A DNA stretch of 64,000 bases, taken from the NCBI GenBank assembly GCA_902581795.1, contig CACHPL010000003.1, positions 32,001 to 96,000 on the forward strand, read 5' to 3'. This document shows, piece by piece, positions 44,662-55,056 of this stretch (position 1 is its first letter; every line of letters begins with the position of its first letter). The translations under genes and the position numbers were made by a program. The notes beneath the pieces were generated by a model, which did no database searches, was not told where the DNA came from, and saw only the letters and a program-made list of their open reading frames with translations. The DNA comes from an uncultured Pelagibacteraceae bacterium. Its GTDB lineage: Bacteria > Pseudomonadota > Alphaproteobacteria > Pelagibacterales > Pelagibacteraceae.

Positions 44662-45657
44662 ATGAAAGCATCTCAGAACAAATTTAATTCTAAGAAATCT
44701 GATACGACCGATATCAGTAAGCCTTGGGATAAAGATAATCAAGCCTGGTGGGACTGGTATGTTGGTCTAGCAGATAATGACGATAAAAAGGACTCAATAA
44801 TAAATGCTGAACCTTTACCTGATGTTGCAATCCCGACTGATGATGAGGTTGTCTCCGAACTGTCCGGGACTTATCCTTTGAAAAATGACCAAATTGATTT
44901 CTTCAGAAAAAATGGTTTTATTAAACTCAAAAAAGTTTTCTCGCCAGGGGTGGTGCTTAAGCTTAGAGCTGAGTTGATCAAACTTTTGAAAAAAGAATTT
45001 GATGTTGATCCCGATAAAGAAGCACATGACCGTTTTCTTAGTCTTGAAATGATATGGCCCAAGAACACGCTTCTACGTTCATACGTATTATCACCACGTC
45101 TTGGACAAATTTCAGCTGATCTTCTTGGAGTTCCAGCGGTAAGACTTTACCATGATAATGTTTTAGCAAAACAAGCTGGTTGTGGAAGAACGCCATGGCA
45201 CTATGACGACCATCATTTTCCATTAGATACTAATGATGTAGTCACTGCCTGGGTACCAGCACAACCAACACCAATTGAGATGGGGCCGCTTTCTTTCGCT
45301 TATCCGTTAAATGTTCATAAGCTAGTCAATGCTGTTACATTTGAAAAGACTGGCACTGGCTATGACCGTGGAGTGTCTGAAGTTTTTAAAAAAAATAGTG
45401 TCTCGGTCAACGAAACTTCATTTGATTTAGGTGAAGTTAGCTTTCATCACAATTTAAATTTTCATACTGCATCACGGAATCGAACTAATCGTAGCCGAGT
45501 AGCTTTAGCCAATACTTATTTTAGAGATGGAGCTCGAGTTATAAACGCTCCTACAATGGTTTCTGGTGACTGGCAAAAATTCATGCCAAATGTAAAACCT
45601 GGCGAAGTTGCTGCCAGTCCGCTAAATCCAATTTGTTGGCCTGTTGATGACAAATAA
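44662..45657 (+). CDS. Phytanoyl-CoA dioxygenase (PhyH) family protein
   Basis: A 331-residue Fe(II)/2-oxoglutarate oxygenase. The iron ligands are visible as H180 and D182 in TPWHYDDHHFP and H268 in NLNFHTASRNRTNRSRVAL, where R279 would bind 2-oxoglutarate. The N-terminal 60 residues are polar and variable. Such enzymes hydroxylate lipids or small natural products. It is followed by a methyltransferase that overlaps by 14 bases, so the pair may modify one compound in sequence. Codon use differs from the core genes. Confidence 0.85.
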   Translation: MKASQNKFNSKKSDTTDISKPWDKDNQAWWDWYVGLADNDDKKDSIINAEPLPDVAIPTDDEVVSELSGTYPLKNDQIDFFRKNGFIKLKKVFSPGVVLKLRAELIKLLKKEFDVDPDKEAHDRFLSLEMIWPKNTLLRSYVLSPRLGQISADLLGVPAVRLYHDNVLAKQAGCGRTPWHYDDHHFPLDTNDVVTAWVPAQPTPIEMGPLSFAYPLNVHKLVNAVTFEKTGTGYDRGVSEVFKKNSVSVNETSFDLGEVSFHHNLNFHTASRNRTNRSRVALANTYFRDGARVINAPTMVSGDWQKFMPNVKPGEVAASPLNPICWPVDDK

Positions 45658-46564
45658 AAATATAAATATTTGGAGCGGCGTTAACTCGATCTGGACTGAC
45701 AGTCTTGCTAACAATCAACAGCCGGATGGTAAAGCGCTTCTCTCCCATCTAAGAACTGTGCATCAAAATAATGCTGGTTTCACTGAAAAGTGTGCAAGTT
45801 CCTGCCGCGATAAGGTTGGACGTAATAGTTATGAATGGTTAGCTGAAATTGTGCCTGATATTGATGGTATCCGTGTGCTGGATCTTGCCTGTGGATCGGG
45901 ACCATTACTAAAAATCTTATATGACCGTAATAAAAAATTGAAATTAAAGGGAGTAGATATGTGTCCTGAAGAATTAGCTCTAGCTAAAGCCCGTCTGCCG
46001 GACGGTGTGGTTGATCTACTTGAATTAAAAGCGCAAAATTTGAAATTAGTAAATGATAATTCAATTGACGTTGTACTGTGCCATTGGGCTTTAACACTTA
46101 TGAACCCAATTACTCCAGTATTAAATGAAGTCCGTCGTGTACTATCCTCAGGTGGAAGATTTGTAGCATTAGTCAACGGACCTATGGATGCAGCACCAGG
46201 ATATAGTGATGTATACAATTTAATCTATGAATATGTACAAGCGAAGTTACCTAAATATGGCGAGATTGATTTAGGCGATCCAAGAATACGAAGTACGGAT
46301 AGCTTGAGAGATCTTTTAAGTGAGGCTTTTCCAGATGCTAAAATTAATATCGAAACAAATGTGGTATCCATGGAAGGACCTGTTGCTAAAGTAGCCGAAA
46401 CTACTGCAGGATTTTTTTATGCTTCATTTATCTTGCCATCAGAAATTCGGAATATAATGCTTTCAAAGCTGTCTAGTCTTCTCACGATATCAAAACAAAG
46501 TAGAGATCTCGAGAGGCAAGGACGTTTCTCAATGCCAATCAACCGACTAGTGGTCATCAAGTAA
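45644..46564 (+). CDS. Class I SAM-dependent methyltransferase
   Basis: A 306-residue methyltransferase. Motif I is VLDLACGSGPLLKILYD, motif II region LKGVDMCPEELALAKARL, motif IV DVVLCHWALTLMNP, and motif VI VRRVLSSGGRFVALVN, as in the UbiE/type 11 group. An N-terminal region of about 75 residues precedes the fold. Its partner is the upstream dioxygenase; the substrate is unknown. The gene ends 13 bases before the left repeat copy of tRNA-Ser begins, and is G+C-richer than the surroundings. Confidence 0.85.
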   Translation: MMTNKNINIWSGVNSIWTDSLANNQQPDGKALLSHLRTVHQNNAGFTEKCASSCRDKVGRNSYEWLAEIVPDIDGIRVLDLACGSGPLLKILYDRNKKLKLKGVDMCPEELALAKARLPDGVVDLLELKAQNLKLVNDNSIDVVLCHWALTLMNPITPVLNEVRRVLSSGGRFVALVNGPMDAAPGYSDVYNLIYEYVQAKLPKYGEIDLGDPRIRSTDSLRDLLSEAFPDAKINIETNVVSMEGPVAKVAETTAGFFYASFILPSEIRNIMLSKLSSLLTISKQSRDLERQGRFSMPINRLVVIK

Positions 46565-46577
46565 TTAGATTTTAGAA

Positions 46578-46610
46578 AATGGCGGAGAGAGTGGGATTCG
46601 AACCCACGAT
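46578..46610 (-). repeat. Right repeat: tRNA-Ser 3' end
   Basis: Partner of 44442-44474 and part of the intact tRNA-Ser, comprising its CCA end, acceptor 3' strand and T-arm. Confidence 0.75.
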
Positions 46611-46667
46611 ACCCGAAGGTATACACACTTTCCAAGCGTGCGCTTTAAACCGCTCAGCCATCTCTCC
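46580..46667 (-). tRNA. tRNA-Ser(GGA)
   Basis: An 88-nt class II tRNA. Acceptor GGAGAGA pairs with TCTCTCC, the discriminator is G, CCA is encoded, the anticodon stem CACGC/GTGTG holds TTGGAAA (anticodon GGA), and the long variable arm is TATACC-TTC-GGGTA. The T-loop is standard. Its first base is also the last base of the lepA stop codon, so the tRNA and lepA overlap by one base. Confidence 0.97.
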
Positions 46668-48475
46668 TACGTTTCTTTGTTAATTTTTAGAACTCCTATA
46701 AAAGCTTCCTGAGGAATTTCGACCCTTCCAAATTGTTTAGCTCGAGCTTTTCCTTTTTTCTGTTTTTCTAATAACTTTCTTTTTCGATCTCTCGCTCCTC
46801 CACCATGAATTTTTGTCAAAACATCCTTTTTAAATCCTTTTATACTTTCTCTTGCAATAATTTTTCCGCCAATTGCAGCTTGGATTGGGATCATAAAGTT
46901 GTGCCTTGGGATTAAATCTTTTAATTTTTCACAAACCAATCGTCCTTGCTTTTGTGCAAATTCTTTATGAATTATCATGGACAATGCATCGACTGGTTCG
47001 TTATTAACTAAAATACCAAGCTTAACTAAAGTACCCTCTTTATAACCTGTAATCTCATAATCAAAGCTGGCATATCCGCTCGTAATAGACTTAAGCCTAT
47101 CATAAAAATCAAAAACAACTTCGTTTAAAGGAAGTTCATAAGCTAGAACAGCTCTATTTCCAGAATATGATAAATCTTTTTGAATTCCTCTTTTATCTTG
47201 GCATATTTTAATTATTGATCCTAAATATTCATCTGGAGTAATAATTGTTGCCTTTATCCAAGGTTCTTCAATAAATTTAATTTGCGAAGGATCAGGCATA
47301 GAAGTTGGGTTTTGAAGATCTACTATCTCGTTATTAATTTTATTTACTTTGTAAACAACTCCGGGTGTTGTGGTTATTAAATTTATATCAAATTCTCTTT
47401 CTAATCTTTGAGTTATAATTTCTAGATGCAATAAACCTAAAAAACCACATCTAAATCCTAAACCAAGTGCACTTGAAGACTCTGGCTCAAAAGAAAAGCT
47501 TGAGTCGTTTAATTGTAATTTTGCCAAACCATCTTTAAGTTTTTGATATTCTGAACTATCAACTGGAAATAAACCGCAGAATACAACTGGTTTGCTGGGC
47601 TTAAAGCCTGGAAGAGGTTTAGGTAGCGGATCATTTGGATCGCATATCGTATCTCCCACTTTAGTTTCTGATAAACTTTTAATCCCAGTAATTATAAATC
47701 CGATTTCTCCTGCGTTTAATTCTTCAACATCTTTTGCTTTAGGTGTAAAAACACCAACTTTTTCTATGTTATAGTCTAAGCCAGTTGACATCAGTCTCAC
47801 TTTCATTCCTTTTTTGATTTTGCCATCAAGAACCCTAACCAAGATAACAACTCCCAAATAACTATCATACCAACTATCAACTAATAAAGATTTTAACTTA
47901 GATGATTGATCTCCCTTGGGCGGAGGTAAGTCTTTAACAATTGACTCCAAAATTTCAGTTATGCCTTCTCCTGTTTTTCCTGAGCAAGAAATTGCTTTTG
48001 AGGTATCTACTCCAATAACATCTTCTATTTGTTTTTTTACTTTTTCTACATCAGAAGCAGGGAGATCAATCTTGTTTAAAACTGGAATGATATGATGGTC
48101 AGAATCCAAAGCTTGATAAACATTAGCCAATGTTTGAGCCTCAACACCTTGTGAGCTATCAACAATCAAGACAGATCCTTCACAAGCAAGTAAGGAACGA
48201 CTTACTTCATAGCTGAAATCAACATGACCAGGTGTGTCTATAATATTTAAAATATAAGTGTTATTATCTTTTGATTTATATTCTAATTTAACTGTTTGAG
48301 CTTTAATTGTAATTCCTCTTTCTCTTTCAATTTCCATTGAGTCTAAAACCTGCTCTTTCATTTCCCTTTTCGAAAGACCACCGCAAATTTGAATCATTCT
48401 GTCTGCGATTGTAGATTTTCCATGATCAATATGTGCGATAATCGCAAAATTTCTAACTCTTTTGATATCTGACAT
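46667..48475 (-). CDS. lepA: Elongation factor 4 (LepA)
   Basis: LepA is a ribosome-binding GTPase related to EF-G. The 602-residue protein has G1 in [18 protein letters not shown]2 RGITIKAQ, G3 DTPGHVDF and G4 NKIDLP, and the LepA-specific C-terminus ([15 protein letters not shown] and [20 protein letters not shown]). It starts one base within the pheT stop (TAATG). The stop TAG ends in the first base of tRNA-Ser. Confidence 0.98.
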   Translation of the reverse strand: MSDIKRVRNFAIIAHIDHGKSTIADRMIQICGGLSKREMKEQVLDSMEIERERGITIKAQTVKLEYKSKDNNTYILNIIDTPGHVDFSYEVSRSLLACEGSVLIVDSSQGVEAQTLANVYQALDSDHHIIPVLNKIDLPASDVEKVKKQIEDVIGVDTSKAISCSGKTGEGITEILESIVKDLPPPKGDQSSKLKSLLVDSWYDSYLGVVILVRVLDGKIKKGMKVRLMSTGLDYNIEKVGVFTPKAKDVEELNAGEIGFIITGIKSLSETKVGDTICDPNDPLPKPLPGFKPSKPVVFCGLFPVDSSEYQKLKDGLAKLQLNDSSFSFEPESSSALGLGFRCGFLGLLHLEIITQRLEREFDINLITTTPGVVYKVNKINNEIVDLQNPTSMPDPSQIKFIEEPWIKATIITPDEYLGSIIKICQDKRGIQKDLSYSGNRAVLAYELPLNEVVFDFYDRLKSITSGYASFDYEITGYKEGTLVKLGILVNNEPVDALSMIIHKEFAQKQGRLVCEKLKDLIPRHNFMIPIQAAIGGKIIARESIKGFKKDVLTKIHGGGARDRKRKLLEKQKKGKARAKQFGRVEIPQEAFIGVLKINKET

Positions 48476-50877
48476 TAGGATCTTATTGTTCCGCCAGTCT
48501 TGGACTTAATAACATTAATTATTTTTTGACTGACTTCATTAATATCTTTTTCTAAAAGTGTTTTGTTCATTGACTGTATAGTTACATTAACAGCAATTGA
48601 TTTCATGCCTTCTGGCACGCTTTCACCCTCAAAAACATCAAATATCAAAACTTTTTGGATTAGATCTTTATCTACATCATTGATTAATCGCTCTACATCC
48701 CCTGCTTTATAATTTTTATCAATTACAAAAGAAAAATCTCTTTCAGATTTTTGGAACTCGGATACTAAATAGTTTTTTTTAATCAACCTCCGTTTCTTTG
48801 TTGGTTCAGGTATATTTTTAATAAAAATTTCAAAGCCGCAAACATTTTGCTCTTTCAAATCTATATTGGAAACTATAGCAGGATGTATTTCTCCAAAAAA
48901 AGCTAATTGGGTTCCATTTATTGATTTTAGATTTATACAGCCAGATCTTCCTGGATTATAATAATCTTGAGTTTTGTTGCTAATGGTTAAATCAGACTCT
49001 TCTACACCTAATTCTATTAGTGTTTTAATTACATCAGCTTTAACATCAAATACATCAATATTTCTTGCTTTAGAATCCCAGCTTTTTCTATTTGCAACGC
49101 CAGACCTCAATGCTCCCAAAACAGTTTGCTGCTCGCCAGGTTTGTCTCCATGAAAAGTTGGTCCAATTTCAAACAAAGAGATATCAGGAAAGCCTCTATC
49201 TTGATTTTTTTTTAAATAAAAAATTAAATTTGAATATATTGATCTTCTTAATACATTAAGGTCACTTGAGATAGGATTCGCAATTCCTATTTCTTTTTTT
49301 CCTTGAGCAAATTGCTTGTCAATACGAGAGTCTGTAAATGACCAGGTTACCGCTTCTAAGTATCCTTTGTTTGCCACTGCTCTTTGTGAAAGATGAAATA
49401 ACTTCTGTTTAAAACTAAGTGTCTCTTTTGATCTAGTCCTTTCCGGGTGAATTAAAGAAATTTTATCAAATCCTTTTATCCTAATAAGTTCCTCAACAAT
49501 ATCTACATCCTCATAAATATCAGGCCTCCAAGATGGAACTTCAATTTTAAAATTTTTTTTAGAAATCTTGATATTAAATCCAAGAGAGTTAAGAATTTTT
49601 TTTGATTCATTTGATGAAATTGGTATACCTATAATTTTTTTAAACCTATTATTATCAATTTGAATAACTCTATTTTTAACAGAAGATTTTCCAGCTACAG
49701 AAAATTTACTTGCTTGGCCACCACAAATTTTAATAATTAAATTGGTGGCAGCTTCCAAACCCTCTTTAATTGAATTCGGATCAATGCCTCTTTCAAATCT
49801 ATATTTAGCATCAGTATCAATATCTAAAATCCTAGATGTTTTTCTGACAGAATTAGGAAAAAAATATGCAGATTCTAAAAGAATGTTATTTGTTTCAAAT
49901 TCAGTCTCAGATCGCACTCCCCCTATAATTCCTCCTAAGCCTAAAGGTCCCGATCTATCTGATATAACACACATATTATTTTTTAATTGATAATTTTTAC
50001 CGTCTAGAGCCTCAAAATTTTCTCCTAATTTGGAATTTCTTACAATGATTTCTTTATCTATTTTATCAGCATCGTATGCATGTAAAGGTCTATTAAGATC
50101 TAGCATGACGTAATTTGTAATATCAACTACAGCCGATATTGGTTTAAGACCTAAAGAAATTATTTTTTCTTTTAGCCACTTTGGGCTCTCTTTATTTTTA
50201 ATGCCTTTTATATAACAAGCGCCAAATGACATACATCCTTGGTTTTTTTCTTTTATGATTGAAATTTTTATTGGTTGAGAAAAAATTTGTTTTATTTTTG
50301 CTTTTTTTACACTTGAAAGTTTACCTAAGCCTGCTGAAGCTAAATCTCTCGCTATACCTCTTACTCCCAAGCAGTCTGGTCTATTTGGCGTAATTGATAC
50401 ATCAATTGACTTTTCCCCTTTGCTTTTAAAAAAGTTTTTTCCTATATCTTTAACTCTGTTATTTAACTCAATTATTCCATCACTTTTATTTGATATATTA
50501 AGCTCACTCTCGGAGCAAAGCATACCACGAGACTCGATGCCTCTAATCTTTGCTATTTTTAATTTCATTTTTGTTTTTGGAATTATTGCTCCTGGAGGTG
50601 CATAAACACTTATTAAGCCATCTCTAGCATTTTCAGCACCACATACGACTTTGATGTGTTTGTTTTCACCCAAACTAACTTCACAAAGTTTTAGTTTGTC
50701 TGCGTTTGGGTGCTTTTCTGTTTTTACGATTTTTGCAATTTTAAAATCAGATAGCTCACCCTGACTATCTTTTATTCCTTCGACCTCAAGACCAATCCCT
50801 GTAAGTTTGTCTATTATTTTTTCTAAATTTGCACTGGTATTTAAATGATCTTTTAACCAAGATAAAGTTATAATCAT
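48475..50877 (-). CDS. pheT: Phenylalanyl-tRNA synthetase beta subunit
   Basis: PheT forms the alpha2-beta2 enzyme with PheS. The 800-residue protein has the N-terminal tRNA-binding EMAP-like domain ([12 protein letters not shown] and [10 protein letters not shown]), the B3/B4 editing part ([18 protein letters not shown]), B5 with [21 protein letters not shown] and a C-terminal anticodon-binding FDX domain ([15 protein letters not shown]). It overlaps pheS by 4 bases and lepA by 1. Confidence 0.97.
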   Translation of the reverse strand: MIITLSWLKDHLNTSANLEKIIDKLTGIGLEVEGIKDSQGELSDFKIAKIVKTEKHPNADKLKLCEVSLGENKHIKVVCGAENARDGLISVYAPPGAIIPKTKMKLKIAKIRGIESRGMLCSESELNISNKSDGIIELNNRVKDIGKNFFKSKGEKSIDVSITPNRPDCLGVRGIARDLASAGLGKLSSVKKAKIKQIFSQPIKISIIKEKNQGCMSFGACYIKGIKNKESPKWLKEKIISLGLKPISAVVDITNYVMLDLNRPLHAYDADKIDKEIIVRNSKLGENFEALDGKNYQLKNNMCVISDRSGPLGLGGIIGGVRSETEFETNNILLESAYFFPNSVRKTSRILDIDTDAKYRFERGIDPNSIKEGLEAATNLIIKICGGQASKFSVAGKSSVKNRVIQIDNNRFKKIIGIPISSNESKKILNSLGFNIKISKKNFKIEVPSWRPDIYEDVDIVEELIRIKGFDKISLIHPERTRSKETLSFKQKLFHLSQRAVANKGYLEAVTWSFTDSRIDKQFAQGKKEIGIANPISSDLNVLRRSIYSNLIFYLKKNQDRGFPDISLFEIGPTFHGDKPGEQQTVLGALRSGVANRKSWDSKARNIDVFDVKADVIKTLIELGVEESDLTISNKTQDYYNPGRSGCINLKSINGTQLAFFGEIHPAIVSNIDLKEQNVCGFEIFIKNIPEPTKKRRLIKKNYLVSEFQKSERDFSFVIDKNYKAGDVERLINDVDKDLIQKVLIFDVFEGESVPEGMKSIAVNVTIQSMNKTLLEKDINEVSQKIINVIKSKTGGTIRS

Positions 50878-51929
50878 CTACTTAGACCTCTATAACTTGT
50901 TGGAACGTCTAAAGGATCAAAGCCAAAATAATTAAGCCACCTGAAGTCTGCTTCAAAAAAAGATCTAAGATCATTTATTCCATACTTTAACATTGCAAGT
51001 CTATCAATCCCCATTCCAAACGCAAAACCTTGAAATTTTTTTGGATCCACTTTGGCATTTTTAAGAACATTTGGATGTACCATTCCACAACCCAGTATCT
51101 CTAGCCATTTATCTCCTTCTCCCACAATTATTCTTCCATTTTCTAATCTATATCCAATGTCAACTTCGGCTGAGGGCTCTGTAAATGGAAAATGACTTGG
51201 TCTAAATCTCATTTGAATTTTTTTAACCTCAAAAAATTCTTTTACAAAATAATCTAAACAACCCTTTAGGTGACCCATTGTTATATCTTTGTCAATATGA
51301 AGTCCTTCAAGCTGATGAAACATAGGAGCATGAGTTTGATCACTATCGCATCGATAAGTTCTACCAGGAACAATAATTTTGAAAGGCGGTTTACCATCCA
51401 GCATGGCTCTAATTTGTACTGGAGAAGTATGGGTCCTTAACAGAATTTTTTTGTTACCATGTAAATAAAAAGTGTCATGCATATCTCTAGCGGGGTGGTT
51501 CTCAGGAGTATTCAAAGCTGTAAAATTATTATATTCGGTTTCTACATCCGGACCCTCTGCAACTGAAAAACCTATTTCGGAAAATATTGAGGAAATCTCG
51601 TCAATAACTTGTGAGACAGGATGTATTTTGCCATTTGGCCTTTCTCTTGCAGGCAATGTTATATCAACTTTATCATTTTGTAGTTTTTTATTAATTTCGG
51701 ATTTTTCTAATTCTTTTAATCTATAATTAATAGCTTCAGTAATTTTTTTCTTTTCATTATTAAGTGATGTTGCTTTTGCTTTTCTTTCATCTTCTGTCAG
51801 TGCGCCAAGTTTTTTGAACTCTTGATTAATTTGACTATTCTTGCCCAAAAACTGAGTTTTTAAAATTTGCAGTTCTGACTTATCTTTCGCTTGTGATACT
51901 TTTTGAATTAATTCTCGTAAATCTACCAT
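50874..51929 (-). CDS. pheS: Phenylalanyl-tRNA synthetase alpha subunit
   Basis: The catalytic class II subunit. Its 351 residues start with a coiled-coil arm (1 to about 90). Motif 2 is in [21 protein letters not shown] and motif 3 in [18 protein letters not shown]. The active-site helpers [10 protein letters not shown] and GMVHPNVL are intact. It sits in the classic infC-rpmI-rplT-pheS-pheT order, which in other bacteria is attenuated by tRNA-Phe supply; no leader peptide was seen here. Confidence 0.98.
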   Translation of the reverse strand: MVDLRELIQKVSQAKDKSELQILKTQFLGKNSQINQEFKKLGALTEDERKAKATSLNNEKKKITEAINYRLKELEKSEINKKLQNDKVDITLPARERPNGKIHPVSQVIDEISSIFSEIGFSVAEGPDVETEYNNFTALNTPENHPARDMHDTFYLHGNKKILLRTHTSPVQIRAMLDGKPPFKIIVPGRTYRCDSDQTHAPMFHQLEGLHIDKDITMGHLKGCLDYFVKEFFEVKKIQMRFRPSHFPFTEPSAEVDIGYRLENGRIIVGEGDKWLEILGCGMVHPNVLKNAKVDPKKFQGFAFGMGIDRLAMLKYGINDLRSFFEADFRWLNYFGFDPLDVPTSYRGLSR

Positions 51930-51970
51930 TAGTTAGTTTTTACTCTAACTTTATAAAAGAAAAAACAAGT

Positions 51971-52327
51971 TTATTTTATTGATAACTGAACTTTTTTAAC
52001 TAGTGATTTGAAAGCTTCGGGATTATTATAGGCTAAATCAGCTAAAACTTTTCGATCTAATTTAATTTTTGACTTATTTAAACCATTAATGAATTTTGAA
52101 TAAGTCAAACCTTCTTGCCTAACTCCTGCATTTATTCTTTGAATCCAAAGCGATCTGAATTCTCTTTTTTTTGCTCGTCTATCCCTATATGCATACTGCA
52201 TTGCTTTTTCCATTGCTTGACGAGCAATACGGATTGTGTTTTTTCTTCTACCAAATTGTCCTTTGACAGCTTTTAAAACTTTTTTATGTCTTGCGTTACT
52301 TATTTTTCCTCTTTTTGTTCTGGCCAC
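51971..52327 (-). CDS. rplT: 50S ribosomal protein L20
   Basis: 118 residues, starting [19 protein letters not shown] and including [20 protein letters not shown] and [19 protein letters not shown], the complete L20 pattern. L20 represses its own operon in other bacteria. It follows rpmI by one base. Confidence 0.98.
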   Translation of the reverse strand: MARTKRGKISNARHKKVLKAVKGQFGRRKNTIRIARQAMEKAMQYAYRDRRAKKREFRSLWIQRINAGVRQEGLTYSKFINGLNKSKIKLDRKVLADLAYNNPEAFKSLVKKVQLSIK

Positions 52328-52328
52328 T

Positions 52329-52535
52329 TTATCCTCTCAAACTATAAGGCATATATGATTTAACAATTTTAGAGTCCTGTTTTGACATAATCGTAGTGCC
52401 TCTCTGTTTTCTGATTTGTGAATTTGTTCTTTTTATCATGCCATGCTTTTTTCCTGACTGGGGCATCTTGACTTTTCCAGATTTGGTTAATCTAAATCTT
52501 TTTTTTGCTGAACTTTTTGTTTTTAATTTTGGCAT
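52329..52535 (-). CDS. rpmI: 50S ribosomal protein L35
   Basis: 68 residues, [20 protein letters not shown] at the start and [14 protein letters not shown] at the end, which is typical L35. It lies between infC (55-bp gap) and rplT. Confidence 0.97.
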   Translation of the reverse strand: MPKLKTKSSAKKRFRLTKSGKVKMPQSGKKHGMIKRTNSQIRKQRGTTIMSKQDSKIVKSYMPYSLRG

Positions 52536-52590
52536 GGTATCGGATTTATATATAGAATATTTTTGCTTTACAAGATTTTTTTAGAGAAAA

Positions 52591-53136
52591 TTAGTTTGGC
52601 TGAACTATCATAATCATTTGTTTACCTTCAAATTTAGGCATCACTTCGACTTTTCCCACTTCTTGTATATCTTTGATAATTCTATCCATTAAATTTTTAC
52701 CTAGTTGTACATGTTGCATTTCTCTTCCTTTAAATTTTACTGTAAATTTTACTTTGTCACCCTTTGCAAGGAATTTTTTTGCATTTTTTATTTTAAAATT
52801 ATAATCGTGTGTCTCTGTGCCGGGCCTTAGTTTTAATTCTTTTAAAGAAGCAATTTTTTGATTTTTTTTTGCTTTGCTTGCTTTTTTTTGCATATCATAT
52901 TTATACTTTCCCATATTCATTATTTTACAAACTGGAGGATTAGCTTTTGGAGATATCTCTATAAGATCAAGTCCTTCATTTTTTGCTGCTTCAATTGCTT
53001 TTTTTATTGGAAGCACTCCTAAATTTTCTCCGTTACTGCTAATTACTTGAACATCAAGACTTCTGATCCTATGGTTTGTTCTAGGACCTTCAAACTTTGT
53101 TCTTCGCTGAAAATAATTTTTTTTAATATTTTGCAC
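52591..53136 (-). CDS. infC: Translation initiation factor IF-3
   Basis: IF-3 keeps the ribosomal subunits apart and checks the initiator tRNA. The 181-residue protein begins with GTG at the base next to the thrS stop. It has the N-domain (GPRTNHRIRSLDVQVI, GLDLIEISPKANPPVCKIM), the basic linker, and the C-domain (KFTVKFKGREMQHVQLG). E. coli infC uses a rare AUU start for autocontrol; here a GTG is used. Confidence 0.96.
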   Translation of the reverse strand: MQNIKKNYFQRRTKFEGPRTNHRIRSLDVQVISSNGENLGVLPIKKAIEAAKNEGLDLIEISPKANPPVCKIMNMGKYKYDMQKKASKAKKNQKIASLKELKLRPGTETHDYNFKIKNAKKFLAKGDKVKFTVKFKGREMQHVQLGKNLMDRIIKDIQEVGKVEVMPKFEGKQMIMIVQPN

Positions 53137-55056
53137 TTAATTAATTGGTAGGTTATTTAAGGATTTTATATTCTTTACAGCCTTAGTAAGCTTTATGGTT
53201 TCTTGATTTTCTGAACCAAGCTTTCTTATTGTTATACTTTTTTCTGATATTTCTTTTTTTCCACAGATCAATAACAATGGAACCTTAGATAATGAATGTT
53301 CTCTAATTTTATAATTAATTTTTTGGTTTCTCAAATCCACTTCACATTTTATACCTTCTTTAAAGAGTTCTTCAAATATTTTTTTTGCATAATCGTTGTG
53401 TTCCTCAGCAATAGGTAATACAACAACTTGTGCTGGCGATAGCCAAAAAGGTAGTTTGCCTGCATAATTTTCTATCAGGATTCCAATAAATCTTTCTAAC
53501 GATCCAAATAAAGCTCTATGCAGCATAACAGGGGTTTTTTTGGATCCATCTTTATCTACAAAAGTTGCGCCAAGTCTGCCTGGCAAATTTAAATCTACTT
53601 GAAGCGTTCCACACTGCCAATCTCTTCCAATTGCATCTCTCAAAACAAACTCAATTTTTGGACCATAAAAAGCTCCCTCACCTTTATTTATACTATATTC
53701 TAATTTTGTTTTTTTAATTGCAGCAAGTAAAGCTTTTTCAGATTTATCCCAAACCGCATCTTCTCCAACTCTTTTTTCTGGTCTATCTGAATACTTAAGA
53801 AAAACTTTTTTAAATCCTAAATCTTTATAAATATCTAAAATTAACTTTGTAACACTAATACACTCTTCTGTTATTTGTTCTTCAGTACAAAATATGTGGG
53901 CATCATCTTGGGTAAAGGCTCTGACCCTTAAAAGTCCATGTAATGCTCCCGAAGGTTCATATCTGTGAACTTTTCCAAATTCTGATAACTTTAAAGGCAA
54001 ATCTCTATAACTTTTTAAACCTTGTTTAAAAACTTGAACACAACCGGGGCAATTCATTGGTTTTATTGCGAATACTTTCTCGTCTGGTGTTTCGGATGTA
54101 AACATTAAATCTCCAAATTTATCCCAATGACCAGATTTTTCCCAAAGTGATTTGTCTAATAGTTCTGGAGTATTAATTTCTCTATAACCAGCATTTCTTT
54201 GCTTCAGTCTCATATATTCAATTAATTTTTGAAACAAATTCCAACCTTTCTCGTGCCAAAAAACTGATCCTGGACTTTCTTCCCTAAAGTGAAATAAATC
54301 CATTTCTTTACCAAGTTTTCTATGATCTCTCTTTTCCGCCTCTTCTAGTCTGTGAAGATAATCGTCTAGATCTTTTTTTGAACTCCAACATGTTCCATAT
54401 ATTCTCTGTAACATTTCGTTATTAGAGTCGCCACGCCAATAAGCTCCGGATACTTTTGTTAATTTAAATGCTTTACCAATTTTCTTTGAGGACTCAAGAT
54501 GGGGCCCCCTACAAAGATCGTGCCAAGTATCTCCATGATGATAAATTGAAAGTTCTTCATTTTTGGGGATGCTCTCTATAATTTCAGCTTTATACTTTTC
54601 ACCTATTTTTTTAAAATGAGCTATGGCTTTATCTCTTTCCCAAACTTCTCTTCGTGTTTTAACGTCTCTATCAATTATTTCTGACATTTTTTTTTCTATT
54701 TTATCTAAATCATCTTTTGTAAATGTCTCATTTCTTGCAAAGTCATAGTAAAAACCATTTTCTATAACTGGACCAATCGTTACTTGAGTCCCGGGAAATA
54801 ATTCTTGGACTGCCATAGCCATAATATGTGCAGAGTCATGTCTTAAGACTTCAAGACCTTCTTTATCTTTTGAAGTTATTATCCTAACTTTGGAATCTTT
54901 TTGTATTTGAAAACTTAGATCTTTTAATTCTCCGTCTACATCCATTATAAGAGCTTCTTTTTCTAAAGACTTGCTTATTTTTTTAATAATTTCAAAACCG
55001 TTTGTTACTTTTTTGAAATTAATTTCCTTTCCATCTAAAAGTTTTATTAATGGCAT
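53137..55056 (-). CDS. thrS: Threonyl-tRNA synthetase
   Basis: The 639-residue class II enzyme. Domains in order: TGS-like N1 (residues 1-60), N2 editing domain with the HxxxH/Cys site (RHDSAHIMAMAVQ, then DLCRGPH), catalytic core with zinc ligands in KPMNCPGCVQVFK and motif 3 in HRALFGSLERFIGIL, and a C-terminal anticodon-binding domain. The gene follows the glycosyltransferase directly and abuts infC. No T-box or operator leader is visible. Confidence 0.98.
   Translation of the reverse strand: MPLIKLLDGKEINFKKVTNGFEIIKKISKSLEKEALIMDVDGELKDLSFQIQKDSKVRIITSKDKEGLEVLRHDSAHIMAMAVQELFPGTQVTIGPVIENGFYYDFARNETFTKDDLDKIEKKMSEIIDRDVKTRREVWERDKAIAHFKKIGEKYKAEIIESIPKNEELSIYHHGDTWHDLCRGPHLESSKKIGKAFKLTKVSGAYWRGDSNNEMLQRIYGTCWSSKKDLDDYLHRLEEAEKRDHRKLGKEMDLFHFREESPGSVFWHEKGWNLFQKLIEYMRLKQRNAGYREINTPELLDKSLWEKSGHWDKFGDLMFTSETPDEKVFAIKPMNCPGCVQVFKQGLKSYRDLPLKLSEFGKVHRYEPSGALHGLLRVRAFTQDDAHIFCTEEQITEECISVTKLILDIYKDLGFKKVFLKYSDRPEKRVGEDAVWDKSEKALLAAIKKTKLEYSINKGEGAFYGPKIEFVLRDAIGRDWQCGTLQVDLNLPGRLGATFVDKDGSKKTPVMLHRALFGSLERFIGILIENYAGKLPFWLSPAQVVVLPIAEEHNDYAKKIFEELFKEGIKCEVDLRNQKINYKIREHSLSKVPLLLICGKKEISEKSITIRKLGSENQETIKLTKAVKNIKSLNNLPIN

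Larger units (their letters stand above)
44442..46610. mobile_element. tRNA-Ser-bounded 2.1-kb accessory island
   Basis: The left end is a degenerate copy of the tRNA-Ser 3' end (29 of 33 bases equal) and the right end is the tRNA-Ser itself; the copies start 2,136 bp apart. The cargo is a PhyH-type dioxygenase and a methyltransferase, overlapping by 14 bases. Cargo G+C is clearly higher: 24 of 60 bases at 45661-45720 against 7 of 60 at 43861-43920. No recombinase is present. Acquisition by insertion at the tRNA is inferred from these boundaries and the composition. Confidence 0.75.
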
